This document shows, piece after piece, positions 7,224 through 13,742 of a DNA stretch of 44,651 bases. The notes beneath the pieces are model-generated. The model saw only the letters and a list, made by a program, of their open reading frames with translations, was not told the DNA's origin and ran no database searches. The position numbers and the translations under genes are program-made. Source of the stretch: a virus; the IMG/VR virus record IMGVR_UViG_3300045738_002448, positions 1 to 44,651 of that record, one strand, 5' to 3'. Position 1 is the stretch's first letter. The number at the start of each line of letters is the position of its first letter.

Positions 7224-7787
7224 TCATGCGGCGGCTGCGAGGCTATTGCGGTAGCCCTGCAGGAATTGATTGAGGTTTTCAGCCAACATTGCGTAGGCGC
7301 GCTGGTTGTCGGCGGGCAGGGTGAGTAGGCAGCCGGCGTCGTCGTCGATTTCGAGCTTGGCGATATAGCCGCCGCGTGGGTTGCGCTGGATCTGGAGCGA
7401 GGGCTCCAGTTCGTCAGCGATCAGATGGTAAATGCCGCGCCCACGTCGGATAGCCAGACGTAGGGTGGCCTCTATATCGCTGACAGCTTCATGCTCATCT
7501 ACGTCGGGCACCCCGGTAGGGCTGCGGCCGTTGGCGATACCTTCGATAAAGCTCGCAACGCGCGTGGCGTTGTTTTTGCGGTTCTTATCGAGGGTGACTG
7601 ACGTATTGAGCGTCCCGCAGATGCGCACCATCACCGTGATGCCGGCGGTGCACTGTTCAATCTCGACCTGAGCCGCTACGGATTGGCAGCCATCACACGA
7701 ATGCAGGGTGTGATTGAACGTGCCGCTAAGGTTTACCTGGGCCTGGAGGCGAATATAGGCGGCGGCGTTGAGAGATAGTCTGCTCAT
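7224..7787 (-). CDS. Hypothetical early protein, 187 aa
   Basis: The start MSRLSLNAAAYIRL at 7787 has GGAGGG 10-12 nt upstream and overlaps the stop of the 56-residue gene (ATGA). A longer frame running upstream lacks such support. The protein has an N-terminal pair of cysteines (SCDGC), and regions predicted to be beta-rich (GYIAKLEIDDDAGCLLTL) and helical (YAMLAENLNQFLQGYRNS). I do not recognise a family. It is the second gene after PL. Confidence 0.6.
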   Translation of the reverse strand: MSRLSLNAAAYIRLQAQVNLSGTFNHTLHSCDGCQSVAAQVEIEQCTAGITVMVRICGTLNTSVTLDKNRKNNATRVASFIEGIANGRSPTGVPDVDEHEAVSDIEATLRLAIRRGRGIYHLIADELEPSLQIQRNPRGGYIAKLEIDDDAGCLLTLPADNQRAYAMLAENLNQFLQGYRNSLAAAA

Positions 7788-7954
7788 GCGGCACGCCCTC
7801 CATCGTCTGGATTGAAGGGGGGAGGGGTAGGGCTGGTGGTTGATTTGCGTTTGGTGGGAGCGAAGGCGCAGCCGTGGATTATGGCTAGGCGGCGCACCTC
7901 GAAAACGCGGCTTTCTGGGCACGTTGGGAGTACGTGCAAGGTTGCTGCTTGCAT
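7784..7954 (-). CDS. Small first gene of the leftward operon, 56 aa
   Basis: A 56-codon frame on the minus strand, starting ATG at 7954 (MQAATLHVLPTCPESR) and ending PPFNPDDGGRAA. Its TGA overlaps the ATG of the 187-residue gene by the same ATGA junction used all along this operon. A GAGTGAGG site lies 10 nt upstream of the ATG, inside the stem at 7963-7988. The product has a basic, proline-rich middle. I recognise no domain. Confidence 0.55.
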   Translation of the reverse strand: MQAATLHVLPTCPESRVFEVRRLAIIHGCAFAPTKRKSTTSPTPPPFNPDDGGRAA

Positions 7955-7962
7955 GGGAATTG

Positions 7963-7988
7963 CCTCACTCTGTGGTGGAAGAGTGAGG
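7963..7988 (-). promoter_or_regulatory. 5' leader hairpin that holds the ribosome binding site
   Basis: CCTCACTC (7963-7970) and GAGTGAGG (7981-7988) form a perfect 8-bp stem with a 10-nt loop. In the leftward transcript the 3' arm is the GAGTGAGG ribosome binding site of the 56-residue gene. The stem begins within a few bases of the start predicted from PL. It could lower translation of the first gene, protect the 5' end, or both. Confidence 0.55.
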
Positions 7989-7990
7989 AG

Positions 7991-8019
7991 AAAATAACTT
8001 AGGTTTTAATTTGGCGCAA
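7991..8019 (-). promoter_or_regulatory. Candidate early leftward promoter PL
   Basis: On the minus strand, TTGCGC (8014-8019) and TATTTT (7991-7996) are separated by 17 bp. Neither hexamer is ideal but the spacing is. GTTAT half-sites like those of the repressor operator lie within and beside the promoter, so repression by the cI-like protein is plausible. It lies between the repressor stop and the first gene of the leftward operon. Confidence 0.5.
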
Positions 8020-8030
8020 TAACCTAGCGA

Positions 8031-8816
8031 TTAATTTTTGGCGAGGAGTGAAGAATTTATAAGATTCAGGGTGGACCACCAAAAAATTCTACCGATTATT
8101 TGAATGCGCTGTTCCATCACCTCCTCGAACGAATAATCTTCGTCGGCGTATTCTTCGCGGTTGAAGCTTCTTAGGCGAATGCCACCGGGGATACGGTAGA
8201 GAAATTTGACCCTCAATAGACCGTCATGATCGAGCGCATAAATTTGCCCGTCGATGATCTTGGTCGTTCCCTTGTCAACGCCAAGCGTCGCGCGGTCAAG
8301 GATTAGTGGATGGTTAGAATTACCCGTATTCGTGGCGCACGCTGCGTTAGAGGGATCCACACCTGCTTTGCGCAATGTGTAGCTGGAAAACCAAACCTTG
8401 CGCCCTTCGTCAATCTGGACCGTTGATTTTCCAAGCCCTGAAGCTATCTCGACTTCCTTGTAAAGTGGCAAGGCGATCTCCCCTGCTTCCATTGGGGTTA
8501 AATCGTCCCATAGCGAAAGCTCCCCGAGAACAAAAGGGGAGCCGTCGTGTGGACGAAGCTTGTGGGTGGCTTCGTTGGTCGATTGCGAGCCAGGGGCGAT
8601 ACCCAGCTCAAGCCAATCCACGTCGACCTGAAGTGCTCGTGCTATTGCAGGTAGGAACCGACTTTTTTGGGACTTACCAGAGCTTATCTTCTGAATGCTT
8701 GCTTGTGTGCACCCAGCAGCTGTAGCTAAAGCCTCTTGGCTGAGGCTGCGCTGAGACATCGCATGATTTAGGCGATCTGCGAGGGTGGGTAGCTGAGTTT
8801 TATCTAAATAGTTCAT
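8031..8816 (-). CDS. CI-like repressor, HTH plus S24 peptidase domain
   Basis: A 261-residue lysogeny repressor. Residues 11-70 form an HTH_3 DNA-binding domain (LSQEALATAAGCTQASIQKIS). Residues about 115-245 resemble the LexA/CI S24 domain. The serine-lysine dyad candidates are Ser167 in TGNSNHP and Lys204 in LLRVKFLYR. The self-cleavage site, usually Ala-Gly, reads EVEIASG here, with Ser126-Gly127. The family binds operators between divergent promoters and is inactivated by RecA-stimulated self-cleavage after DNA damage. The ATG at 8816 lies about 9 nt from a probable -10 box and has no Shine-Dalgarno sequence, which suggests a leaderless message as for lambda cI from PRM. Confidence 0.92.
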   Translation of the reverse strand: MNYLDKTQLPTLADRLNHAMSQRSLSQEALATAAGCTQASIQKISSGKSQKSRFLPAIARALQVDVDWLELGIAPGSQSTNEATHKLRPHDGSPFVLGELSLWDDLTPMEAGEIALPLYKEVEIASGLGKSTVQIDEGRKVWFSSYTLRKAGVDPSNAACATNTGNSNHPLILDRATLGVDKGTTKIIDGQIYALDHDGLLRVKFLYRIPGGIRLRSFNREEYADEDYSFEEVMEQRIQIIGRIFWWSTLNLINSSLLAKN

Positions 8817-8824
8817 GAATGCAG

Positions 8825-8852
8825 GTTATAACTCTGGTTATAAAAAGTCCAA
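8825..8852 (-). promoter_or_regulatory. Repressor maintenance promoter, leaderless type
   Basis: On the minus strand TTGGAC (8847-8852) and TATAAC (8825-8830) have a 16-bp spacer. Transcription would start at or within 2-3 nt of the repressor ATG (8816). No ribosome binding site precedes that ATG. The operator at 8826-8843 covers the -10 box, so the repressor should control its own gene. Confidence 0.5.
8826..8843. promoter_or_regulatory. Repressor operator, inverted repeat
   Basis: TTATAAC-TCTG-GTTATAA is a perfect 7-bp inverted repeat with a 4-bp spacer. A further GTTATAA copy at 8884-8890 lies within the rightward -10 box. The shared half-site in both divergent promoters marks it as the repressor and Cro binding sequence. 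Confidence 0.7.
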
Positions 8853-8861
8853 CAGCTAAAG

Positions 8862-8891
8862 TTGTTGACCGATTAATCTCAAGGTTATAAT
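8862..8891 (+). promoter_or_regulatory. Early rightward promoter PR
   Basis: A perfect -10 box TATAAT (8886-8891) is preceded by TTGTTG (8862-8867, 18-bp spacer) or TTGACC (8865-8870, 15-bp spacer). The -10 box overlaps the operator half-site GTTATAA at 8884-8890. It drives the cro-like gene at 8924, whose ribosome binding site is GAGG at 8912-8915. Confidence 0.65.
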
Positions 8892-8923
8892 CTCTGCATC
8901 GTTTACTCATTTGAGGTCTTCTC

Positions 8924-9211
8924 ATGACTACAAATTGCCTTGAACAAACTGGCCCGGTTGCCGGAACCGTTTCCGAAGGCCATGCCGCGCTTATGCGAGT
9001 TCTAGAGGTCTGTGGTAACAACCAATCTGAATTGGCTCGTCGCTGCAATGTTAAGCAGCCGCACGTTTGGAAGTGGCTTAAGACGGGGCGGGTGCCTACA
9101 GAGCGTGTTCATTCGGTTGCTCGGGCCTCGGAAGGCAAGGTTCAACCTCACGAGCTGCGCCCGGATCTACCAGACCTTTTCCCGGTACCTATTTTTCAAG
9201 CTGCTGCATAA
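8924..9211 (+). CDS. Cro/YdaS-like repressor
   Basis: A 95-residue DNA-binding protein with a helix-turn-helix at residues about 32-60 (NNQSELARRCNVKQPHVWKWL) and a C-terminal part rich in Pro and acidic residues. The motif order fits the YdaS/Cro family, which represses the repressor promoter and commits the phage to lytic growth. It is the first gene from PR, opposite the repressor. The GAGG site is 8 nt upstream. Length is slightly above the usual 70-90 residues. Confidence 0.85.
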   Translation: MTTNCLEQTGPVAGTVSEGHAALMRVLEVCGNNQSELARRCNVKQPHVWKWLKTGRVPTERVHSVARASEGKVQPHELRPDLPDLFPVPIFQAAA

Positions 9212-9214
9212 GGC

Positions 9215-9310
9215 TTAGAAAAAAGGCGACCGAAAGGCCGCCCAGTTCCTCCCGGCAGACACCACCACAGTGCTGTCGGGTCGCGATAAAAGTCGGCGGG
9301 CACACCACAT
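9215..9310 (-). CDS. Candidate 31-residue peptide on the antisense strand
   Basis: On the minus strand, an ATG at 9310 has the strong site AAAGGAGG 9 nt upstream. It encodes a 31-residue basic peptide (MWCARRLLSRPDST...) that ends in TAA at 9215. The terminator at 9219-9242 lies inside the last codons. The peptide could be real, or the site could be a by-product of a structured antisense RNA. No family is recognised with confidence. Confidence 0.35.
   Translation of the reverse strand: MWCARRLLSRPDSTVVVSAGRNWAAFRSPFF
9219..9242 (-). terminator. Rho-independent terminator on the minus strand
   Basis: GGCGACC-GAAA-GGCCGCC forms a 7-position stem with one mismatch and a GAAA tetraloop, flanked on the left by a run of A. 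On the minus strand this reads as a GC-rich hairpin followed by TTTTTT. It lies antisense to the end of the cro-like gene's region. No annotated leftward gene needs it apart from the candidate peptide and RNA described here. Confidence 0.7.
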
Positions 9311-9440
9311 GCTAAACCGCCTCCTTTTACCGCGCTGCCAAGGCACGGATGCCTTGGGTTGCTGCCTCCTCCACCACAGATCAGGCAGCTGTTGCGCCAG
9401 AGGTGAGTGACGGATCGTTCGCCTCGGCACGGTGCCGGTT
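9243..9440 (-). ncRNA. Candidate antisense RNA between cro and CII-like genes
   Basis: The 333-bp gap between the cro-like gene and the next plus-strand gene has no plus-strand frame with a good start. It carries a perfect hairpin, CCAAGGCA-CGGA-TGCCTTGG (9338-9357), upstream of the minus-strand terminator. This is the position where lambdoid phages encode antisense regulators such as OOP or P22 sar. The 5' end is not defined by a clear promoter, so the right boundary is approximate. Confidence 0.4.
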
Positions 9441-9544
9441 TTGATCTTGAGGATCTGACCGGCGTTTGGGCCCTTTCAAGCCACGCGGCAAATGTATCAC
9501 TACTGCACGCCGCGCGGCACTGGCAACTTATAAGGATTAATGCC

Positions 9545-10063
9545 ATGAGCCGAATCGCTCTGAGTTGCGTTGATCGAGCAACGCGGGAAATCCTGCCCCT
9601 CGATTTGGCGCTCTACCATGCCGCTCGGGATTATCCCGGTGGCGCAGCAGCAATAGCCGCCACCACTGGCCGCAATCCCACCACCCTTCAGCACAAGCTT
9701 TCTCCAACGCACCCCAGCCACTCCGTGAATATTCAGGAGTTCGGCGAAATTCTCGAACTGACTAAAGACCGCCGCATTCTTGATGCGGTGCATGCCTTAG
9801 TGGGTGACACAACCTGGCAAGAGCTGGCTGAGGCATACACCAACGACATGCCGGAAACCCTAACCACGGGAATTGCGGAGTATTTCAGGCGGGTAGCTGA
9901 TCTGGCGGATACCTGGGCCAAAAGCATTGGCGACGGGGTTGTTAGTGACCACGAACTGGCCGAGATACACCTGCAGGTGTTCCGAGGTATTCAAGCGTTG
10001 TTAGGGATGTTGAACCGCGCCGCTTATGTTAACGAATCGACTCGAGGTGCGAGCCATGGGTGA
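9545..10063 (+). CDS. Phage regulatory CII-family protein
   Basis: A 172-residue protein of the phage regulatory CII type. It begins MSRIALSCVDRATREILPLDLALYHAARDYPGG (motif only). Then come IAATTGRNPTTLQHKLSP, an HTH-like segment that would bind DNA, and a long helical C-terminus. I chose the ATG at 9545 because AAGGA lies 9 nt upstream and the homologous segment begins there. CII-like proteins help set up lysogeny or replication control, and the exact role here is unproven. The stop overlaps the zinc-finger gene by 8 bp. Confidence 0.72.
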   Translation: MSRIALSCVDRATREILPLDLALYHAARDYPGGAAAIAATTGRNPTTLQHKLSPTHPSHSVNIQEFGEILELTKDRRILDAVHALVGDTTWQELAEAYTNDMPETLTTGIAEYFRRVADLADTWAKSIGDGVVSDHELAEIHLQVFRGIQALLGMLNRAAYVNESTRGASHG

Positions 10064-10283
10064 CATTGCGGACTTTGCCAATGACCTAGTGCAAGAGAGT
10101 CTGGATCAAGCGCTCGCCGCCCGAAACGCAGCGAAATCGCCATTTGTGAACCACTCATTTTTGCTCTGTGAAGCCTGTGATGACCCTATTCCTGAAGCTC
10201 GGCGCATAGCCCAGCAGGGTTGCACTCTCTGTATTGATTGCAAAAATTTAGATGATCTACGGCGCGCTCGCTATGCTCGATGA
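10056..10283 (+). CDS. TraR/DksA-type zinc finger protein
   Basis: A 75-residue protein beginning MGDIADFANDLVQ. The four-cysteine finger is CEACDDPIPEARR followed by GCTLCIDCK (C-x2-C-x17-C-x2-C), typical of TraR and C-terminal DksA. TraR-like proteins bind the secondary channel of RNA polymerase and can change transcription without ppGpp. The small size fits a TraR-type member. GAGG lies upstream of the ATG at 10056, and the gene overlaps both neighbours. Confidence 0.82.
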   Translation: MGDIADFANDLVQESLDQALAARNAAKSPFVNHSFLLCEACDDPIPEARRIAQQGCTLCIDCKNLDDLRRARYAR

Positions 10284-12492
10284 AGTCCTCGGTCAGTTTG
10301 CAGACTACGGCCTGGATCCCAAGCTACCTTTGGAGTTTGGCAAAATCACCCGTTGCAAGGCCGCACAGGACAAGGGCAAGGAGAAGAATGGGTGGTATGT
10401 CATTCATGAGTATAAAACCCAGAAAAATGAGACGTTAATCTTCGGTGCGTTTGGCGACTGGCGTTCCGGCGAAACCCAGAAAATTAAGGTCAAAGCCGGA
10501 CGCATGAGCTCCGAGGAACGCGAGGTCATGCGCGCTCGTCAGGAGGAAGCCAAACTTCGAGCGGCGGAGATCGCGGCCAGTTCGGCGCGGCGCGCTGCCA
10601 GCCGTGCTGCGGGTCTGTTTAAACGTATGCCCGAGAAGGGCAAGAGTGCCTATCTGGACCGAAAGCAGATCGTCGGTTTCAAAGTTCGTTATGCACCGCG
10701 TACTGGCGCATTTTTAGTGCCTATGTGCAATGTGCGGGATCAGATCGTCGGCTTGCAAGTGATCTTCCCGGAAAAGCAAGAAGATACCGGGCGTGATAAA
10801 GCGTACTGGCCCTACGGCATGTCGAAAGAGGGCGCCTTCCACTTGATTGGCCCCCATCCTGAACCAGGGGAGCCTGTATTGGTGTGTGAGGGCTACGCCA
10901 CGGGCGCTAGCCTGCATATGGCGACGTCGCTCACCGTCGCGATTGCCTTTGACGCAGGTAATTTGCTGCCAGTTTCCAAAGCAATGCGTGAGCGTTTTCC
11001 CGGTTGTCCCCTGATCGTTTGTCGCGATGATGACTGGAAGACCAAGCGACCCAATGGTGACCCCTGGAACCCAGGTGAAGAAAAGGCCAGTAACGCCGCT
11101 TTAATCGTTGGTGGCCAGGTAGTAGCGCCTGTCTTCTCCGTTGAACGTGAAATCAAATGGACCGACTTCAACGACCTGCATGTTGCCGAGGGATTGGAGG
11201 CCGTTCGCCGCCAGGTGTTGGCGGTGGTCAAACCACCTGCAGCAGGAGGATGGAAGGATCGATTGGCCCGTACTGAAAACGGCTCGCTCATCGCGCACAT
11301 GCAAAATGTCGAACTCATTCTGGGCAATGACGAACGCTGGGCCGGAGTTATCGGTTACAGCGTATTCAGTTCCAAAATTGTCAAACTCCGATCCCCACCC
11401 TTTGGCGGCGGAGTCGGTGACTGGGCCGACATAGATGACATGCGAGTGATGAAGTGGCTCGCGCAGCAATACAACCTGAGAGTCAAGGCAACCCACGTGA
11501 TCGAGGCCGTGAGCGTGGTCGCCCACGACCATTCTTTTCATCCGGTATGTGAATACTTGGAAAAGCTGGAGTGGGACCGCGTCCCTCGACTGGGGAGCTG
11601 GCTGACGGATGTGATGGGTGTTCTGCCAACTGAGTATTCGAGCAAGGTCGGCAAGCGCTGGCTCATCTCTGCGGTAGCACGGGTAATGCGGCCAGGCTGC
11701 AAAGCAGACTCTGTTTTGATCCTCGAGGGCGGTCAGGGCGAGGGCAAATCCACCGCCATCGGCATCCTCGGTGGTGAGTGGTTCATGGATACGCCATTCG
11801 CCCTGGGCGACAAAGACAGCTTTCAGGCTATTCGAGGTAAATGGTTAGTCGAGTTGGGGGAGTTAGACAGTTTCAATAAGGCCGAGAGTACCAAGGCCAA
11901 GCAATTTTTTTCAGCATCGACCGACACCTATCGCGAGAGTTATGGCCGAAGAACAAACGACGTGCCACGCCAGTGTGTGTTCGTGGGCACCACCAACCAA
12001 GAGGAATATCTCAAGGATGCTACAGGCAACCGCCGCTATTGGCCGGTGTTCTGCAATAAGGTCGACTTAGACACGCTGCGCGAGATCCGTGATCAATTGT
12101 GGGCCGAGGCGTTGGTTTGCTTTGAGGCCGGTGATATTTGGTGGGTAACGAGAGACGAGTCATGGATGTTTGCCGAGGCCCAGGACGAACGCTTTGTGGT
12201 GGATGAATGGGAGGGGCTGATTCTGACTTGGTTGGAAGAGTCGCAGATCGGCGAGACCGCCACCGGCAATGAGATTTTGAGCCAGGCCCTGAAGCTGGAC
12301 TATGGCCACTGGGGCAAGCCCGAACAGATGCGAGTAGGGGCGATCATGCATCGTCTGGGGTGGCGGAAAAAGCGCATGCCGGCATTGGCGAAGAGCGGCG
12401 TGCGGCCATGGGCCTATCAGAAACCGGAAGGGTGGGGGCGCGCTTCAACGCTGCAGCAGACCTCGGTAGAGGAGCCATGCTTCGATGATTAA
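10273..12492 (+). CDS. Toprim-VapE primase/helicase
   Basis: A 739-residue replication protein. The N-terminal half carries a Toprim fold: the glutamate in PVLVCEGYATG (Glu206) and the DxD in VCRDDDW (residues 252-254), as in DnaG-like primases. The C-terminal half is a VapE-like superfamily 3 type ATPase, with Walker A GGQGEGKST (486-494), an acidic segment VELGELDSF and a conserved Arg near GNRRYW. It would prime and unwind phage DNA. Two in-frame starts exist (10252 and 10273). I prefer 10273, which begins MLDEVLGQFADYG like related proteins, although neither has a clear ribosome site. It overlaps the Q-like gene by 8 bp. Confidence 0.88.
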   Translation: MLDEVLGQFADYGLDPKLPLEFGKITRCKAAQDKGKEKNGWYVIHEYKTQKNETLIFGAFGDWRSGETQKIKVKAGRMSSEEREVMRARQEEAKLRAAEIAASSARRAASRAAGLFKRMPEKGKSAYLDRKQIVGFKVRYAPRTGAFLVPMCNVRDQIVGLQVIFPEKQEDTGRDKAYWPYGMSKEGAFHLIGPHPEPGEPVLVCEGYATGASLHMATSLTVAIAFDAGNLLPVSKAMRERFPGCPLIVCRDDDWKTKRPNGDPWNPGEEKASNAALIVGGQVVAPVFSVEREIKWTDFNDLHVAEGLEAVRRQVLAVVKPPAAGGWKDRLARTENGSLIAHMQNVELILGNDERWAGVIGYSVFSSKIVKLRSPPFGGGVGDWADIDDMRVMKWLAQQYNLRVKATHVIEAVSVVAHDHSFHPVCEYLEKLEWDRVPRLGSWLTDVMGVLPTEYSSKVGKRWLISAVARVMRPGCKADSVLILEGGQGEGKSTAIGILGGEWFMDTPFALGDKDSFQAIRGKWLVELGELDSFNKAESTKAKQFFSASTDTYRESYGRRTNDVPRQCVFVGTTNQEEYLKDATGNRRYWPVFCNKVDLDTLREIRDQLWAEALVCFEAGDIWWVTRDESWMFAEAQDERFVVDEWEGLILTWLEESQIGETATGNEILSQALKLDYGHWGKPEQMRVGAIMHRLGWRKKRMPALAKSGVRPWAYQKPEGWGRASTLQQTSVEEPCFDD

Positions 12493-12850
12493 GCGAATCG
12501 ATGAAATGCTCAAGATCTGGGCGCAGGATCTGCATCAACTTTCGACTGTTAGTGACCGTGGCTCGACCGGAGGCAACATAATTGCCACCTTGATGGCGTG
12601 TAAGGGTGAGTTGATACGTGGAACGCGAGGCAGTCGGGTGCTACTAGATGAGTCGGCTGATATAGAGCTAATTGTTCATAAGCACCTGCCACCTCGACTT
12701 GCGCTAGTGGTGCTGGAGCACTACTGCAACGATGAGAGCTTCCTTTCTCAAAAGCTAAAGCACTGTGCCTGTAGCTCACGGACTTATTACATGCGGTTGC
12801 ATGAGGCTCACGAATTCATTCAGGGCATGCTGATGGGGAAGGCTGCATGA
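12485..12850 (+). CDS. Q-like antitermination candidate
   Basis: A 121-residue protein. Its second half (LPPRLALVVLEHYCNDESFL, then SSRTYYMRLHEAHEFIQGML) resembles the sigma-4-like helix-turn-helix end of short phage antiterminators and late activators. It is the last early gene, directly before the non-coding block and terminator at 12875-13358 and the holin. This is where a late-gene switch is expected. Overlap with the primase gene couples its translation. The activity is inferred from position and weak sequence pattern only. Confidence 0.55.
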   Translation: MIKRIDEMLKIWAQDLHQLSTVSDRGSTGGNIIATLMACKGELIRGTRGSRVLLDESADIELIVHKHLPPRLALVVLEHYCNDESFLSQKLKHCACSSRTYYMRLHEAHEFIQGMLMGKAA

Positions 12851-12874
12851 ACCATGGCATTACTCCGCATGGCT

Positions 12875-13154
12875 TTGTCCTACTGTCCGGCCTTGTCCAA
12901 CTGCCATTTAGCGCAGTCGGACAGGCGCACGCCGCGAGATTGCTGGGCTGTCCTACTGTCCAGCCTTTGCCCATCACATGTGCATATATGCGTAGCGTGC
13001 ACGTAGTCGCGCCCATGGCGCGTACGCGTGTTTGAATTTTCTCTCTCTATACACGAGAGAAAAGTAAATAAAGTTGGACAGTAGGGCAGAGCCCCGAATT
13101 TAGGCGCTTGTAGCTGTCCTACTTAAGTGATGAATAGTAGGACAGGTAGGACAG
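12875..13154. repeat. Scattered GTAGGACAG repeats in non-coding block
   Basis: A 280-bp stretch carries copies of TGTCCTACTGTCC in one orientation (12875-12888, 12948-12961). It carries the inverse later on: GGACAGTAGGGCAG at 13076-13089 and a tandem AGTAGGACAGGTAGGACAG at 13136-13154. A single CTGTCCTACTT lies at 13114-13124. The arms can pair in nested fashion. Between them is a perfect 9-bp hairpin, TTTTCTCTC / GAGAGAAAA (13037-13063). The block may be an iteron-like origin or a late control site. No frame with a good start covers it. Confidence 0.6.
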
Positions 13155-13332
13155 CGTATTAGAAGCGATAGCCGAATTGATGCATTCACCCTGAGTTGTA
13201 CCTGCGTTACACCCGCGTCTCACCCATATTGATCCATGGCGTTAAATATCCCTTGCTGCCAGTAAAATCCACCTGTAAAAAGTAGTCATCTTCGATAGGT
13301 GCGGCTGCAAAGAGCGGTACACACCACCACAC
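13155..13332. other. Non-coding stretch before the holin
   Basis: I see no gene with ribosome-site support here. It continues the 530-bp space between the Q-like gene and the holin. Long minus-strand frames in this area only shadow the holin gene. A late promoter is expected here by analogy with lambda, but I cannot point to convincing -35/-10 boxes. Confidence 0.4.
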
Positions 13333-13358
13333 AAAACCCGGCCCTGGCGCCGGGTTTT
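13333..13358 (+). terminator. Terminator just before the late genes
   Basis: AAAACCCGG (13333-13341) pairs with CCGGGTTTT (13350-13358), an inverted repeat of 9 bp with a GC core and a T tail. It stands 21 bp before the holin start. Such a terminator between Q and the lysis genes is what a Q-type antiterminator would need to read through. Confidence 0.7.
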
Positions 13359-13378
13359 CGCGTTTATGAGGCCGGGAA

Positions 13379-13723
13379 ATGACCAACGAACAGCAAGCGC
13401 TGGCAGAAATGCCGATCTGGTTAGTGATCGTCCTGGCCCTGGTGGGGGGGGTGTCGGGCGAGATGTGGCGAGCGGACAAGGAGGGTGCCCGGGGTTGGGC
13501 ATTGATACGGCGGCTGGCCCTTCGGTCGGGCGCCTGCGTGGTGTGCGGGGTATCGGCGATCATGCTGCTGTACGCGGCGGGCATGTCGATCTGGACATCC
13601 GGCGCACTGGGATGCCTCACCGCAATGGCAGGGGCAGACGTTGCCATCGGGCTGTACGAGCGCTGGACTGCCAAGCGCCTGGGCCTCCAGGAGGCTGAAG
13701 CCAAGGGGGAGGCCGGACCTTAA
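13379..13723 (+). CDS. Phage holin
   Basis: A 114-residue protein with three hydrophobic stretches: residues 12-28 (PIWLVIVLALVGGVSG), about 50-68 (SGACVVCGVSAIMLLYAAG) and about 72-90 (SGALGCLTAMAGADVAIGL). A charged C-terminal tail follows. Topology and size fit the LydA/Hol44-type holin families, which open the inner membrane at a set time to release the endolysin. A GAGGCCGGGAA sequence lies before the ATG. Unusually, it sits at the head of the late operon, 23 kb from the endolysin. Confidence 0.72.
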   Translation: MTNEQQALAEMPIWLVIVLALVGGVSGEMWRADKEGARGWALIRRLALRSGACVVCGVSAIMLLYAAGMSIWTSGALGCLTAMAGADVAIGLYERWTAKRLGLQEAEAKGEAGP

Positions 13724-13742
13724 TCATCCAGGGGCAATGACC

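Noticed and set aside
8817-8923. LexA-type SOS box in the immunity region
   Set aside because: No CTG-N10-CAG type site is present. The inverted repeats belong to the phage operator.
9196-9546. 116-residue minus-strand frame opposite the cro/CII-like gap
   Set aside because: Its ATG lacks a ribosome site, lies within the CII-like gene start, and the frame runs through a terminator. The shorter 31-codon frame and an antisense RNA explain the region better.
12847-13035. 62-residue plus-strand frame after the Q-like gene
   Set aside because: No ribosome site and no protein-like pattern. It reads through the GTAGGACAG repeats and is more likely non-coding.
12875-13154. CRISPR array
   Set aside because: The repeats are short, irregularly spaced and occur in both orientations; there are no equal spacers and no cas genes.
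13207-13704. 165-residue minus-strand frame opposite the holin
   Set aside because: A shadow of the holin gene, with composition typical of an antisense frame in GC-rich DNA.
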